From contig NZ_WTCR01000004.1 of NCBI RefSeq assembly GCF_009795715.1, positions 124,001-188,000 of the forward strand: 64,000 nucleotides of DNA. Reading direction: 5' to 3'. Source of the stretch: Labilibaculum euxinicum. Lineage in GTDB: Bacteria > Bacteroidota > Bacteroidia > Bacteroidales > Marinifilaceae. This document shows, in pieces, positions 1 to 8,765 of the stretch (positions are counted from its first letter, which is position 1; each line of letters starts with the position of its first letter). The notes under the pieces are model-generated. The model ran no database searches. It was given only the letters and a program-made list of their open reading frames with translations, and was not told where the DNA came from. Made by a program: the position numbers and the translations under genes.

Positions 1-286
1 TTCCCAATGGTATTTCAGAATATCTATTTTCAATTTCATCAAAAGGATAATTAAGAGCAGTGGGAATGTGTCCCAATAGAAAATATTCTTCCTCCCGGGT
101 ATCTACTATCCAAATATCATCAACAGGACTTTGAGTTAAAGCAAATAATTCTTCAGCTTTGCTGTATTTTTTTAATTCTCCACCATCAACCGAAATATAT
201 CCTGTATAATCAGGAGTATGAATAAAATACCAATAGATTCCAAAAACTATCGCAACAATTGAAACAATTAATAAAAACATATCCAT
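1..286 (-). CDS. Membrane-anchored rhodanese-like protein, 3' end outside the window
   Basis: The ORF starts at the ATG at 286 and runs off the left edge, so only the first 95 or so residues are visible. Residues 1-18 form one hydrophobic segment (a membrane anchor or signal), followed by a segment resembling the first half of a rhodanese domain: an IWIVDTREEEYFLLGHIPTA stretch, in which the DTR and GHIP motifs are typical of rhodaneses. The catalytic Cys loop would lie beyond the edge, so it is unknown whether the protein is an active sulfurtransferase. A hairpin terminator of the upstream gene lies just before it, so it probably has its own promoter. Confidence 0.72.
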   Translation of the reverse strand, partial: MDMFLLIVSIVAIVFGIYWYFIHTPDYTGYISVDGGELKKYSKAEELFALTQSPVDDIWIVDTREEEYFLLGHIPTALNYPFDEIENRYSEIPLG

Positions 287-338
287 ATAAATATCATTTT
301 TGCAAAAAGCACCCCATATTTTCAGCAAAACAAAAAAA

Positions 339-357
339 AATCTCCCATAAGGAGATT
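339..357 (-). terminator. Rho-independent terminator of the HAD-like gene
   Basis: Read on the - strand, AATCTCC and GGAGATT arms enclose a short loop and are followed by a run of T. It lies 23 nt past the stop of the HAD-like gene (381-848) and separates it from the rhodanese gene. Confidence 0.75.
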
Positions 358-380
358 CTAAATGTTTTAGCACGAAACAA

Positions 381-848
381 TTAGCGTTTCATGGTTGCTA
401 TAAATGTGTCTTCATCCAAAAAGAAGTCTAAGGCATCATTAATAGATGGAACAATTACATCCACATGATCAATCACATCTTTATGAATTCCTTCGCCCTG
501 CAATGTAGCAATAGAAACAACCGACTGCACAAACAGCCCAATATCAATACGAGCATTTCCAATTGCAGCAACCTTGTTACTTCCTAATGAAAGCAATATA
601 TCTTCTTTTTCTCTCGAGTTATTAGCTTCGTAGTAGGTAATTCCGGTAGAATCAGATAATTCACGTGCGTTTCCTCTTTGATCAGAAGAAATCATCACAA
701 CATTTACTCCAAAGGATTGCAAACGCTGTATTCTTTCAATCACACCAGAAACAATTTCACCTTTAACCGTTAATGTTCCATTCGAATCAACAACTAATGT
801 GTCAATCTCAATCTTTCCAACACCAGGTACTCTATAAATTAAACTCAT
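381..848 (-). CDS. Soluble HAD-like protein of the P-type-ATPase-domain type (COG4087-like)
   Basis: A 155-residue cytosolic protein without signal or membrane segment. Residues 19-27 read VVDSNGTLT, a HAD motif I in which Asp21 would be the nucleophile; this closely resembles the DKTGTLT of P-type ATPases and the small soluble P-type-ATPase-like HAD proteins. MISSD (about 51-55) fits motif II and GNARIDIGLF (about 97-106) the acidic motif IV. No cap domain is present. A small-molecule or protein phosphatase role is possible, but the substrate cannot be told. It is a single-gene unit with its own terminator. Confidence 0.7.
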   Translation of the reverse strand: MSLIYRVPGVGKIEIDTLVVDSNGTLTVKGEIVSGVIERIQRLQSFGVNVVMISSDQRGNARELSDSTGITYYEANNSREKEDILLSLGSNKVAAIGNARIDIGLFVQSVVSIATLQGEGIHKDVIDHVDVIVPSINDALDFFLDEDTFIATMKR

Positions 849-962
849 CGATTTATACTTTAAATTTAGATCAGAAAATTAGTATTTTTTATAGTAAGTA
901 AAAAAGGTTTTAAAACATCTTTTATATCAATAAAAAAAATTAATTGCCAGTACATTACTTCC

Positions 963-2600
963 CTAAAAGCGATAGCTGATTCCCACTTCAAGATTTTCTT
1001 TGAACTGGACTTTTGAACCTGTATCATCATCTGATATCAAATGAGTTGATAATTTTGTAGATATGTATTGATTAATTGGCATTACCAGAATCATCTCCCA
1101 GTCCACATCAATATTCTTAGGCTTATCCGAGTAATTAGAATATAAGGTCAGTTTATTTTCAACACTCATTTCATCCCAAAATACAAACTTGTGGTAGACA
1201 TTAACATATGATCCGACTTCTTTTTTAACTTTTTTATCGGCATCTACTCCATAGGCCGTTTGATCAATATTACTTGTGTCTCTTACAATTGTATATTTTG
1301 CTGCTACCGGAGACAATAAGACTGACAATTTTTTACTTGGTTTATAGTCCATACCAATCGATGCGATAATGTAAGCAGGTGCAAAAAAAGATGATTTTAA
1401 TATTTTTTCAGCATTATTTGGGTATGTATATCCTCTTACTGCCTGGGTTTTCAGATTAAACAGTGCTGAATAATACCATTTCCTAACAGCCTTTTGACCA
1501 TACTTCGTCTCAAATTCAATACGATCCTCATTTTTTCGAAATCCATTGTCTCCCGACTTTAAAAGACCATACTTAACAGCTAATTTATTGTCCCAGGTAT
1601 GATTTCCGTTTTTGTAGTTTGCGAATGCATCTATAGTTGATATGGTAGCAATTGAACTTTCGCCTCCTCCGGCCCAACTATCACTTACATGACCTTGATT
1701 AAAATAGAATCCAATAGTAGCACCCAATTTCCATTTTTGCGAATAGCGTTTGTACTTACCTAGTTTCGCTAAACTATACTGATCGCTTGAAATTTTCTCT
1801 TCCAGTTTCACCCTCGTTCCTCTCATTTTCGATTTCTGAACTGACTGCTGGTATACATCGTCATCAACAAGAATACGAACCGATCGATCTTTGGTATTCT
1901 GAACCCATATCCCAATAGAGTCCCTTTTGTTTTTCTTCAACCAAAAACGTTTAAAATCCTGTTTCCCATTATTAATCCAGAATTTAATTGAATCGTTCTG
2001 ATAATTTTTCACGCCTAACAGAACCGAATCTCTGCTGATTTCCCTGATCCATTGATGAACCGGATCATTTTCAACATACTCAAACAACTCCTCCAATGCA
2101 TGAGCCTTCCAAGAATCATCTGTATCTGTATCCATCTCATCAGGTTTTAATAATTCCGGCTGGTAACTCAACACCTTCTCCAACTTCATTTGTTTTTTTA
2201 CTTTTCGGAGTGCTTCTTCAGTCTTTCGTGTTTCAATGTATTTCTTCAGGTAGTAAACCATATCCCGAATACTATCATTTTTTACGTATTGTAATAAAGT
2301 ATTTACTGCATCCTGCACAGAATCAGTCTGATGTTTCTTTTTTGAATAATTCATTTCCAATTCACGAACGATAAATCGAAAACCCACATTATCTATATGG
2401 TGCAAAGGATCAACGAGTCCGTTTAAAACAGTATCATTGGAACAATACTTGATTGAATCAGCCTTATTTTGCTTCAATCTATAAGCAGATTTATCCAATT
2501 TTATTTTGTCAGGAAAAACAAAATCTTTCTTAACATTTCGTTGAGAAAAAGAAATTAATGACTGAAGCAAAATTAGCAAAACAAAAAAAACTCGAATCAT
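963..2600 (-). CDS. DUF3078 family outer-membrane protein with a long charged N-terminal region
   Basis: A 545-residue protein with a Sec signal peptide (residues 1-19, ending ISFSQ). The C-terminal half (about 285-545) has alternating aromatic and polar beta-strand pattern, starts with WKLGATIGFYFNQGHVSDSW, and ends in Phe (SYRF), as expected for an outer-membrane beta-barrel; it matches DUF3078 as I know that family. Residues 25-270 are highly charged and contain loosely repeated units built on DSI-x2-W-x2-N-x-K, for example around 200-245. The function of DUF3078 proteins is not known. It is monocistronic; the next gene on the right is on the opposite strand. Confidence 0.75.
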   Translation of the reverse strand: MIRVFFVLLILLQSLISFSQRNVKKDFVFPDKIKLDKSAYRLKQNKADSIKYCSNDTVLNGLVDPLHHIDNVGFRFIVRELEMNYSKKKHQTDSVQDAVNTLLQYVKNDSIRDMVYYLKKYIETRKTEEALRKVKKQMKLEKVLSYQPELLKPDEMDTDTDDSWKAHALEELFEYVENDPVHQWIREISRDSVLLGVKNYQNDSIKFWINNGKQDFKRFWLKKNKRDSIGIWVQNTKDRSVRILVDDDVYQQSVQKSKMRGTRVKLEEKISSDQYSLAKLGKYKRYSQKWKLGATIGFYFNQGHVSDSWAGGGESSIATISTIDAFANYKNGNHTWDNKLAVKYGLLKSGDNGFRKNEDRIEFETKYGQKAVRKWYYSALFNLKTQAVRGYTYPNNAEKILKSSFFAPAYIIASIGMDYKPSKKLSVLLSPVAAKYTIVRDTSNIDQTAYGVDADKKVKKEVGSYVNVYHKFVFWDEMSVENKLTLYSNYSDKPKNIDVDWEMILVMPINQYISTKLSTHLISDDDTGSKVQFKENLEVGISYRF

Positions 2601-2840
2601 AGGGCAATGATCTTTACTTCTTTAAATAGTTAAATGGCTAATGGAAAATCTTATTGAATAAGAAAAATGCCAACTAAATACGGCACATGCAAATTTGTTG
2701 AAATTATTTCTTTATAAAAAGAATAATGCTGTTCATTTAGGTTAAAAATTGTGAGTTTTTGGAGCTCTAACAAACTGCTCTCAAAAACAAACGTTTGCAT
2801 AAAATGTCCTGTCTCCCTTTTTATTCAGCAGAATTTATTC
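2601..2840. other. Divergent intergenic region between the DUF3078 gene and tryptophanase
   Basis: AT-rich spacer that should hold the promoter of the - strand DUF3078 gene. I see no convincing -7/-33 pair for that gene and no RNA gene. Confidence 0.4.
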
Positions 2841-2848
2841 TATTTTTG
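2841..2848 (+). promoter_or_regulatory. Possible -7 element for the tryptophanase transcript
   Basis: TATTTTTG fits the Bacteroidota -7 consensus TAnnTTTG. No good TTTG is found 19-21 nt upstream, so only the -7 box supports it. Transcription from here would start just before a 26-codon ORF. Confidence 0.35.
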
Positions 2849-2871
2849 GCAGAAGTAGAAAATCAGAAACT

Positions 2872-2952
2872 ATGGAAACAAAATATCAACTTCCAAAACT
2901 GACACACAAGGTCTACCTTAATATTAAAAACAGAGACGAGTTTCACTTCTAG
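2872..2952 (+). CDS. Short ORF upstream of tryptophanase, possible leader peptide
   Basis: ATG to TAG, 26 codons, beginning METKYQLPKLTHKV and ending FHF, located 132 nt before tnaA. Known TnaC leader peptides regulate tnaA by tryptophan-dependent stalling and carry an essential Trp; this one has no Trp, so that mechanism is not supported. It may be a chance ORF or a decayed gene end. Only its position and a preceding -7-like box favour expression. Confidence 0.25.
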   Translation: METKYQLPKLTHKVYLNIKNRDEFHF

Positions 2953-3084
2953 ATTCGCCTGAGGCATCCTACCTCAAATTTTTACGTATACATTTATCAA
3001 AGAGCACATAATTGATATGGGAGAATTATATCCTATAGATAATTACACAGCTATATACCACAATAAAACAAACAACGAAACATT

Positions 3085-4464
3085 ATGAAATTACCATTCG
3101 CAGAATCATATAAAATCAAGATGGTTGAAACCATCAAAAGAAGTACTCGCGAAGAAAGGGAACAATGGCTTAAAGAGGCTAATTACAACCTTTTTAATCT
3201 AAAAAGCGATCAGGTATTTATTGACTTGCTTACCGATTCCGGTACAGGTGCAATGAGTGATAAACAATGGTCGGCAATGATGCTGGGAGATGAAAGTTAT
3301 GCTGGTGCACGCTCCTACTACAAAATGAAGGAAGCTATTAAAAACATCATGGGATTTGATCATTTTCTACCTACTCACCAAGGCCGGGCTGCAGAAAATG
3401 TATTATTCTCGGTATTGGTTAAAGAAGGCAATATTGTTCCGGGAAACTCACATTTTGACACAACAAAAGGACACATTGAATTTAGAAAAGCAAAAGCTGT
3501 TGATTGTACAATTGATGAAGCTTTTGATACAGTAATCGATCATCCTTTTAAAGGAAACCTTGACCTTATTAAGCTTGAATCGGTTCTTTCTACTTATCCA
3601 AAAGAACAAGTTCCAATGATTATTGTGACTGTTACCTGCAATACTTCGGGTGGTCAGCCTGTTTCAATGGCTAATATGAAAGCAGTTAAAAAATTGGCCG
3701 AAAAATATGAAATTCCTGTGTGTTTTGACTCCGCTCGTTTTGCCGAAAACGCTTACTTCATTAAAACTCGTGAAGAAGGATATCAGGATAAAACAATTAA
3801 AGAGATTGTTAAAGAGATGTATACTTATGCCGATATGGCAACGATGAGTTCCAAAAAAGATGCAATTGTAAACATGGGTGGATTCATTGGGATGAAAGAT
3901 GCAAACCTTTGGAAACAAGCATCTACCTACAATATCATGTTTGAAGGATATGTTACCTACGGAGGTATGTCGGGACGTGATATGAATGCACTGGCACAAG
4001 GCCTTGATGAAGGAACTGAATTTGAATATCTTGAAACACGCATTAAGCAAGTAGAATATTTAGGTGGCCGATTAGAGGAATTTGGTGTCCCGTTCCAAAA
4101 ACCAATTGGAGGACATGCAATTTTTGTTGACGCCAAAAAAATCTTAGCTCACATACCAAAAGAAGAGTATCAGGCACAAACGTTAGGTTGTGAATTGTAC
4201 TTGGAAGCAGGAATTCGCGGGGTTGAAATTGGTGCAATTTTAGCGGATAGAGATCCTGAAACCAGAGAAAACCGTTATCCTGCCTTAGAGTTGCTGCGTT
4301 TGGCAATTCCCAGAAGAACCTATACCAACAACCATATGGATGTTGTTGCAGTAGCTCTGAAAAATGTTTATGATCGAAGAAATGAAATTAAACATGGGTT
4401 TAAAATTATTGACGAAGCTCCAATTATGAGACATTTCACTGTTCAACTGCAAAAAATAGACTAA
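3085..4464 (+). CDS. tnaA: Tryptophanase (tryptophan indole-lyase)
   Basis: A 459-residue PLP-dependent beta-eliminating lyase that splits tryptophan into indole, pyruvate and ammonia. The PLP lysine is in SSKKDA (Lys257/258), with DSARFAENAYF (215-225) and THQGRAAE (97-104) as other cofactor-site motifs. Tyrosine phenol-lyase is the close alternative, but three positions favour tryptophanase: FDTTKGH with Asp125 (TPL has Thr there), RGVEIG (TPL has an Arg within MERG), and MRHFT near the C-terminus with His (TPL has Phe). Length is close to that of E. coli TnaA. It is followed by a strong terminator and appears monocistronic; no tnaB-type permease lies beside it. Confidence 0.9.
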   Translation: MKLPFAESYKIKMVETIKRSTREEREQWLKEANYNLFNLKSDQVFIDLLTDSGTGAMSDKQWSAMMLGDESYAGARSYYKMKEAIKNIMGFDHFLPTHQGRAAENVLFSVLVKEGNIVPGNSHFDTTKGHIEFRKAKAVDCTIDEAFDTVIDHPFKGNLDLIKLESVLSTYPKEQVPMIIVTVTCNTSGGQPVSMANMKAVKKLAEKYEIPVCFDSARFAENAYFIKTREEGYQDKTIKEIVKEMYTYADMATMSSKKDAIVNMGGFIGMKDANLWKQASTYNIMFEGYVTYGGMSGRDMNALAQGLDEGTEFEYLETRIKQVEYLGGRLEEFGVPFQKPIGGHAIFVDAKKILAHIPKEEYQAQTLGCELYLEAGIRGVEIGAILADRDPETRENRYPALELLRLAIPRRTYTNNHMDVVAVALKNVYDRRNEIKHGFKIIDEAPIMRHFTVQLQKID

Positions 4465-4491
4465 TAAAAAATCAAAAAAACATCAGAACGT

Positions 4492-4521
4492 AAAGCTTCC
4501 TTCGGGGAGCTTTTTTTTTTT
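4492..4521 (+). terminator. Strong Rho-independent terminator of tnaA
   Basis: AAGCTTCC, a TTCG tetraloop and GGGAGCTT form an 8-bp stem (one G-U pair) followed by an uninterrupted T run. The C(UUCG)G loop is unusually stable. Confidence 0.93.
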
Positions 4522-4686
4522 GATCTAAATAAAGAATTCTATCCTTAATGATTTTTTATTTTTTCGGGACTTCAAAATTGCGTATTTTTAATTGTGCATT
4601 AGAATCAGCAGATTATCAGACTATAAAAGAAAAACCATAAATATTTAAATAGAGAAAAAAAGAAGCAACCCCTAATCTCCAAACCT

Positions 4687-5013
4687 ATGACTACAATTGA
4701 TTTAAAATTAACTCTTCAATTAAAAGAGAATGAATTTTTTAAGGTAGGCGAACACATTTTTACAAAAAATGAAAATCTTAAACCGCTTGAAGATCAATTA
4801 CATTTTTGTGGTTCATGTGCTATCGAAGTATTCAAAGAGTACGAAAGTTTTCTAACCATGGAAATCATGGATCGTTGGTCAAAATTGACTAAGGCCCTAA
4901 ATCAATCAACCTCTTGTTGTGCTGTTTGGGATGATCGAAAAATTATAAAAGAATTGGTTGACAACAATGAGCATTCTGTTTCCTGGTATGTTAAGAACTG
5001 CAGAATTTGTTAG
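4687..5013 (+). CDS. Small cysteine-containing protein of unknown function
   Basis: A 108-residue protein that I do not recognise. It has no signal peptide or membrane segment. Six Cys are placed in three pairs: CGSC (about 41-44), an adjacent CC (about 77-78) and CRIC at the extreme C-terminus. Such paired cysteines suggest a metal site or redox pair, but no named family is evident. It stands alone between the tnaA terminator and a convergent membrane-protein gene, downstream of an AT-rich stretch. Confidence 0.6.
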   Translation: MTTIDLKLTLQLKENEFFKVGEHIFTKNENLKPLEDQLHFCGSCAIEVFKEYESFLTMEIMDRWSKLTKALNQSTSCCAVWDDRKIIKELVDNNEHSVSWYVKNCRIC

Positions 5014-5034
5014 CAACAGAAATAAAATTATCCT

Positions 5035-5124
5035 GAGGCTGTCTCAAGCACAAACCATTTTTTGATTCAAAAAATAGAAACATCTGTATATCAAAGATGC
5101 CCCTTCTTATTTTGAGTCAGCCTC
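5035..5124. terminator. Long hairpin between convergent genes
   Basis: Arms 5035-5047 (GAGGCTGTCTCAA) and 5112-5124 (TTGAGTCAGCCTC) pair over 13 bases with a single mismatch, with a 64-nt loop. It begins 21 nt after the stop of the + strand gene and the right arm abuts the stop of the - strand hemolysin III gene, so it probably ends both transcripts. Confidence 0.6.
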
Positions 5125-5126
5125 TG

Positions 5127-5810
5127 CTATATAATGCAATAATACACTGCAATAAAGTGAGAAATACTACCTGCAAACACAAATAAATGCCATATAAAAT
5201 GATTGAACGGCAACTTTCTCCACATGTAAAAAACCACACCCAACATATAAAAGATGCCACCTGCAATTATCCACTGCAAACACAAAGCAGGCAGAGATGA
5301 ACTAAATGCAGAGAAATTAAAAAACAGAATCCAGCCCATAAATATGTATAACATGAGAGAGATCCAGCGGTATCTGCCCAGCAAAAATATTTTATAAAAT
5401 ATTCCAACAACTACCAATCCCCACAAAATCATCAAATAAAGTCTGCCAACCTGATTATTCAAATAAATAACCAGAAAAGGCGTATAAGTTCCTGCTATCA
5501 TAAAGAAAATGCTGATATGATCGAACTTTCGAAACAATTTACGATTTGGACTTCCTACCATATAATGGTAAACAGTTGATGAAGCATAGAGCAAATTAAA
5601 TGCGGCCACAAAGAGTAAGCATGCTGTAAATCCGTAAATATTCTGCGTTTCGTAGGCTATACTTAACAACCACAAGCCTGCCGGAATACCAAAAATCAAT
5701 CCCAGCCCATGAGAAAGCCAGTTGGCAAACTCATGAATTGCTTCCTTATCGGATGAAAATCTTTTCTTCTCCTCTTTAGTCCAACTCGCCAGCAATAAAA
5801 TCCATTTCAT
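5127..5810 (-). CDS. Hemolysin III family (PAQR-type) membrane protein
   Basis: A 227-residue inner-membrane protein with seven predicted helices. Conserved family motifs are in order: SHGLG (33-37), ASSTVYH (76-82), FDHISIFFMIAGTYTPF (96-112), and HFIWH...SISHF (204-219). The His and Asp in these motifs form the metal site of the PAQR/HlyIII superfamily. The N-terminal 20 residues are cytosolic and basic. Despite the family name, most bacterial members are not proven hemolysins; a role in membrane lipid homeostasis is likely. The start was taken at the ATG giving MKWILLLA; a later start is possible because the first hydrophobic stretch is short. Confidence 0.85.
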   Translation of the reverse strand: MKWILLLASWTKEEKKRFSSDKEAIHEFANWLSHGLGLIFGIPAGLWLLSIAYETQNIYGFTACLLFVAAFNLLYASSTVYHYMVGSPNRKLFRKFDHISIFFMIAGTYTPFLVIYLNNQVGRLYLMILWGLVVVGIFYKIFLLGRYRWISLMLYIFMGWILFFNFSAFSSSLPALCLQWIIAGGIFYMLGVVFYMWRKLPFNHFIWHLFVFAGSISHFIAVYYCII

Positions 5811-6170
5811 CTGTTTATAATTTTTTGATTAAGGTCAGATATAACTCCCAAATTACACTCATTCTCCTGTATGCAACACTTTTTACATGGTCTTTTTCAT
5901 ATCATTCAGTTTAAATATCCGCTTCCTACTTCCTTTTGGAAAGAAAATCAAATTTCAGGAAAAGATTCGACGCCGCAAAATTAATAATACCACAATTTAC
6001 AATCATTTAAAATAGAATAAAAAGTGCTGTATTGATTGAAGCTTCGGATCGCAAATGCCTTTAGTCCAAAAAATTCAGACAGAAAACAATTCCTATAATA
6101 TAGTCTATCTATTTTCATATTTATATATTAGGAGTTCTAAACATCTTAATAACTACAAACTAATATTACT
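5811..6170. other. Divergent intergenic region
   Basis: AT-rich promoter region between the hemolysin III gene (-) and a secreted DUF302-like gene (+). I see no consensus promoter pair, RNA gene or repeat that I can support. Confidence 0.4.
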
Positions 6171-7058
6171 ATGAAGAAAATAGTCCTAATTCTGATTTGC
6201 TTTGCCTGGATCCAGATTAGCATTGCACAAGAAAATAAAATGTCTCCGTTCTTTAAAGCCGGAACAACACAAACGGATATCAGTTTACTGATTTCAAGCA
6301 TAAAACAAAATCTTGAAACAAATCAATTTTCAATAATAGGAGAATACCAGCCTGAAGCCAGCCAAGAACTCTACGTAATTTGTTTCACGCGAAATGATCT
6401 AAGGGAATTGTGTCTAAAATCAGCAGACAGAGGTACTTTGGCCAGTGTGCTTAAAATAGGTTTGGTTAAAAAAGGAGAAAGCACTATAGTAAGTATGCTT
6501 AACCCAGACTATGTTTTTTGCGCCTATTTAAGTAACTACGAAACGGACAAACCTTTACTTTCAAAGATTACTTCTGATGTGAAAAAATCCTTATCAGCAA
6601 TAGGTGATGAATTCGCTCCATTTGGCGGAGAAGTAAAAGAAAGTTCACTAAAAAAGTATCATTACAAAATGATGATGCCATATTTCAGTGATCCTGTTGA
6701 TTTAAGTGAGTTCGAATCATTCGAAGCAGGACTAACAACTATCCGTAAAAATTTAAAAGCAAAAAAAGGAAATGCCAATTTAATTTACGAACAAGTATTT
6801 GAAGACAAAAACATAGCCGTGTTTGGAATTGGTTTATTAGATCCTGAAGATGGGGAAAATCAATTCCTTCCAATAATTGGAGAAGATCATATTGCTGCCA
6901 TGCCATATGAAATTATCCTGCAAGGAAAAGAGGCAAGTATGCTGCATGGTAAATATCGTTTTGCCTTGTATTGGCCGGAACTAACTATGGGAACATTTAT
7001 GAGAATAATGAGCACCCCTGGGGATGTGGAAGATTTTATGAAAGCAATAACTGAGTAA
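6171..7058 (+). CDS. Secreted protein, possibly DUF302-like
   Basis: A 295-residue protein with a clear signal peptide (residues 1-19, ending SIAQ). The mature part seems to hold two related alpha/beta segments (about 30-130 and 165-290). The first has a helix, a strand (SIIGEY), then an ELYVIC strand and a long loop, a pattern reminiscent of DUF302 (TT1751-like) proteins; this assignment is tentative. No catalytic motif is evident. It has its own terminator and is followed by a DUF4197 lipoprotein in the same direction, transcribed separately. Confidence 0.5.
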   Translation: MKKIVLILICFAWIQISIAQENKMSPFFKAGTTQTDISLLISSIKQNLETNQFSIIGEYQPEASQELYVICFTRNDLRELCLKSADRGTLASVLKIGLVKKGESTIVSMLNPDYVFCAYLSNYETDKPLLSKITSDVKKSLSAIGDEFAPFGGEVKESSLKKYHYKMMMPYFSDPVDLSEFESFEAGLTTIRKNLKAKKGNANLIYEQVFEDKNIAVFGIGLLDPEDGENQFLPIIGEDHIAAMPYEIILQGKEASMLHGKYRFALYWPELTMGTFMRIMSTPGDVEDFMKAITE

Positions 7059-7075
7059 ATACAACTATAAATTGT

Positions 7076-7105
7076 AAAGCCTGCATAATTTTCTGCAGGC
7101 TTTTA
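7076..7105 (+). terminator. Terminator of the DUF302-like gene
   Basis: AAAGCCTGCA and TGCAGGCTTT form a perfect 10-bp stem with an 8-nt loop, followed by T-rich sequence. Confidence 0.9.
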
Positions 7106-7178
7106 TTATTGAATTTCCTATCATTTTTTGATACCTTGTTGCGTTTAAAAACAAACAGCTTCATTAAAGCAACAATTT

Positions 7179-7934
7179 ATGAATAAGACGATCTCAATCC
7201 TATTAATTTATTTCCTAATTGCTTCTTGCGCTGAGCTGCAGCCTTTCATGGATCAGTATGCACTCTCACAACCAAAACCTTTATCCAGCACTGAAGTAAG
7301 TTCCGGATTAAAAGAGGCATTAAAAATTGGCAGTAAGAATGCGTCAAGCCTGCTATCCAAGAAGGATGGTTTCTACAAAGACGAGTTAATTAAAATATTG
7401 CTGCCTCCGGAGGCACAAAGCATTACAAAGAACATCAATCTGATACCAGGAGGTGCAGAATTAGTAGATAAAGTAGTTCTTAGACTTAACCGTGCTGCTG
7501 AAGATGCGGTTTCTGAAGCAACACCAATATTTGTTTCTGCTATTACAGAAATGACAATTGCAGATGCATTCGGTATTCTTAAAGGAGGGAATAATGCGGC
7601 AACCATATATCTTCAAAACAAAACTCAAAATAAACTACAGGAGCTGTTTATGCCCAAAGTAAAGGCGTCCTTAGATAAAAAACTGGTTGCAAATTTATCT
7701 ACGAATGAATCGTGGAGTTTATTAACCAAAAATTACAATGCGGTGGCCGGAAGCTTTGCCGGAAAGTTAGCCAGTTTAGAGCCAATAAATACCAAGCTTG
7801 ATGCATATGTGACCGAAAAAGCGCTTAGTGCTTTATTTCTTAAAGTTGCAGATGAAGAAAAACTAATCAGAAAAGACCCTTTAAAGAGGGTTAATGATCT
7901 CTTAAAAAGAGTATTTGGTGAACTGGATAAATAA
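7179..7934 (+). CDS. DUF4197 family lipoprotein
   Basis: A 251-residue protein with a short hydrophobic leader and a lipobox ending IASC (Cys17), so it is probably lipidated and envelope-anchored. The mature part is nearly all helical and fits DUF4197: GLKEALKIGSKNAS near residues 43-56, FYKDELIKILLP near 65-76, and a C-terminal DPLKRVNDLLKRVFG segment. DUF4197 proteins are common in Bacteroidota and Proteobacteria; their role is unknown. No partner genes are adjacent. Confidence 0.85.
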   Translation: MNKTISILLIYFLIASCAELQPFMDQYALSQPKPLSSTEVSSGLKEALKIGSKNASSLLSKKDGFYKDELIKILLPPEAQSITKNINLIPGGAELVDKVVLRLNRAAEDAVSEATPIFVSAITEMTIADAFGILKGGNNAATIYLQNKTQNKLQELFMPKVKASLDKKLVANLSTNESWSLLTKNYNAVAGSFAGKLASLEPINTKLDAYVTEKALSALFLKVADEEKLIRKDPLKRVNDLLKRVFGELDK

Positions 7935-8120
7935 TAATACAGATTTCTCGTATCTAAACACAACTAATTTAACAAACATCTTTTTTCAAACAAACACATA
8001 TATGGCTAATAATCAGACACATTATACAAGTATATGATTATTTAAAAGATATATTCGTTAATTATAGGCCACAAACTAAAACTATTTTGCCTGAAGTTAG
8101 GATAGAATAAAAGTTTTATA

Positions 8121-8128
8121 TAAATTTG
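8121..8128 (+). promoter_or_regulatory. Probable -7 element of the first cold-shock gene
   Basis: TAAATTTG fits TAnnTTTG. At the expected -33 position only a weak GTTAG is present. A start around 8135 would give a leader of about 150 nt. Confidence 0.45.
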
Positions 8129-8165
8129 CAGTGTTTAAAAGTACTAAGGGAGATTTATCTCCACC

Positions 8166-8288
8166 AATAATTTCAATATCATTCATTACTATTTGTTTCT
8201 TTTTGAATAAAAATAATAGGTTTGTTACTGTTAATTACTAAATTAGAGTCTTTAAACGTTTAATTTATTATTTTTAAAAAACATTACA
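8166..8288 (+). promoter_or_regulatory. Conserved cold-shock leader (5' UTR), copy 1
   Basis: This leader shares several blocks in the same order and nearly the same spacing with the leader at 8822-8946: AATAATTTCAATATCATT plus the following ATTACTATT, then GAATAAAAATAATAG, TGTTACTG, and the start-proximal TTTTAAAAAACATTACA. Long structured leaders that change fold with temperature are known for cspA-type genes in other phyla; that this one acts so is an inference. Confidence 0.5.
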
Positions 8289-8480
8289 ATGGAAGGAACA
8301 GTAAAATTCTTTAACGAATCTAAAGGTTTTGGATTCATTAAACCAGACGATTCAAGTGAAGACATCTTTGTACATTCAACAGGTCTTATTGACGAAATTC
8401 GTGAAAACGATAAAGTTGAGTACGATTCAGAACGTGGAAAAAAAGGTATGAATGCCGTTAACGTAAGAGTTATCGACTAA
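8289..8480 (+). CDS. CspA-family cold-shock protein, copy 1
   Basis: A 63-residue single cold-shock domain (OB fold) that binds single-stranded RNA or DNA. RNP1 is KGFGFI (12-17) and RNP2 is DIFVHS (25-30), both with the expected aromatic and His residues. It differs from the second copy 658 nt downstream at only a few residues (for example Asp20 versus Ala, and a DSERGK versus MEKGRK segment). It has its own promoter, long leader and terminator, so the two copies can be regulated separately. Confidence 0.95.
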   Translation: MEGTVKFFNESKGFGFIKPDDSSEDIFVHSTGLIDEIRENDKVEYDSERGKKGMNAVNVRVID

Positions 8481-8506
8481 TTCGTATTACTTTTATACAA
8501 AATAGA

Positions 8507-8534
8507 AAACCATCCAACAGGATGGTTTTTTTTG
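8507..8534 (+). terminator. Terminator of cold-shock gene copy 1
   Basis: AAAACCATCC, loop AACA and GGATGGTTTT followed by a T run. Confidence 0.92.
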
Positions 8535-8765
8535 TGTCTGTAAATCGGTAAATACGTCTAAATAGCTCTTCTTTATAAATATCAGCTTTGCATTTCTATG
8601 CTATAGAATTAACTCAGCAAGAATAAATACCATCTCTTCTCCATATCAACTCACTCCTTCTCCCGAATAATCTACATAAACCAAACTGTGAAAATCCAAC
8701 CAAACTAAATCCATAATCACCTCACAACAAGTATCATTACAGAACTCAAAACTTTGCCGGTTATT

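Noticed and set aside
2872-2952. True TnaC leader peptide
   Set aside because: It lacks the Trp and the following conserved residues needed for known TnaC stalling; kept only as a doubtful ORF.
3085-4464. Tyrosine phenol-lyase
   Set aside because: The Asp in FDTTKGH, the VEIG motif and the His in MRHFT all match tryptophanase rather than TPL.
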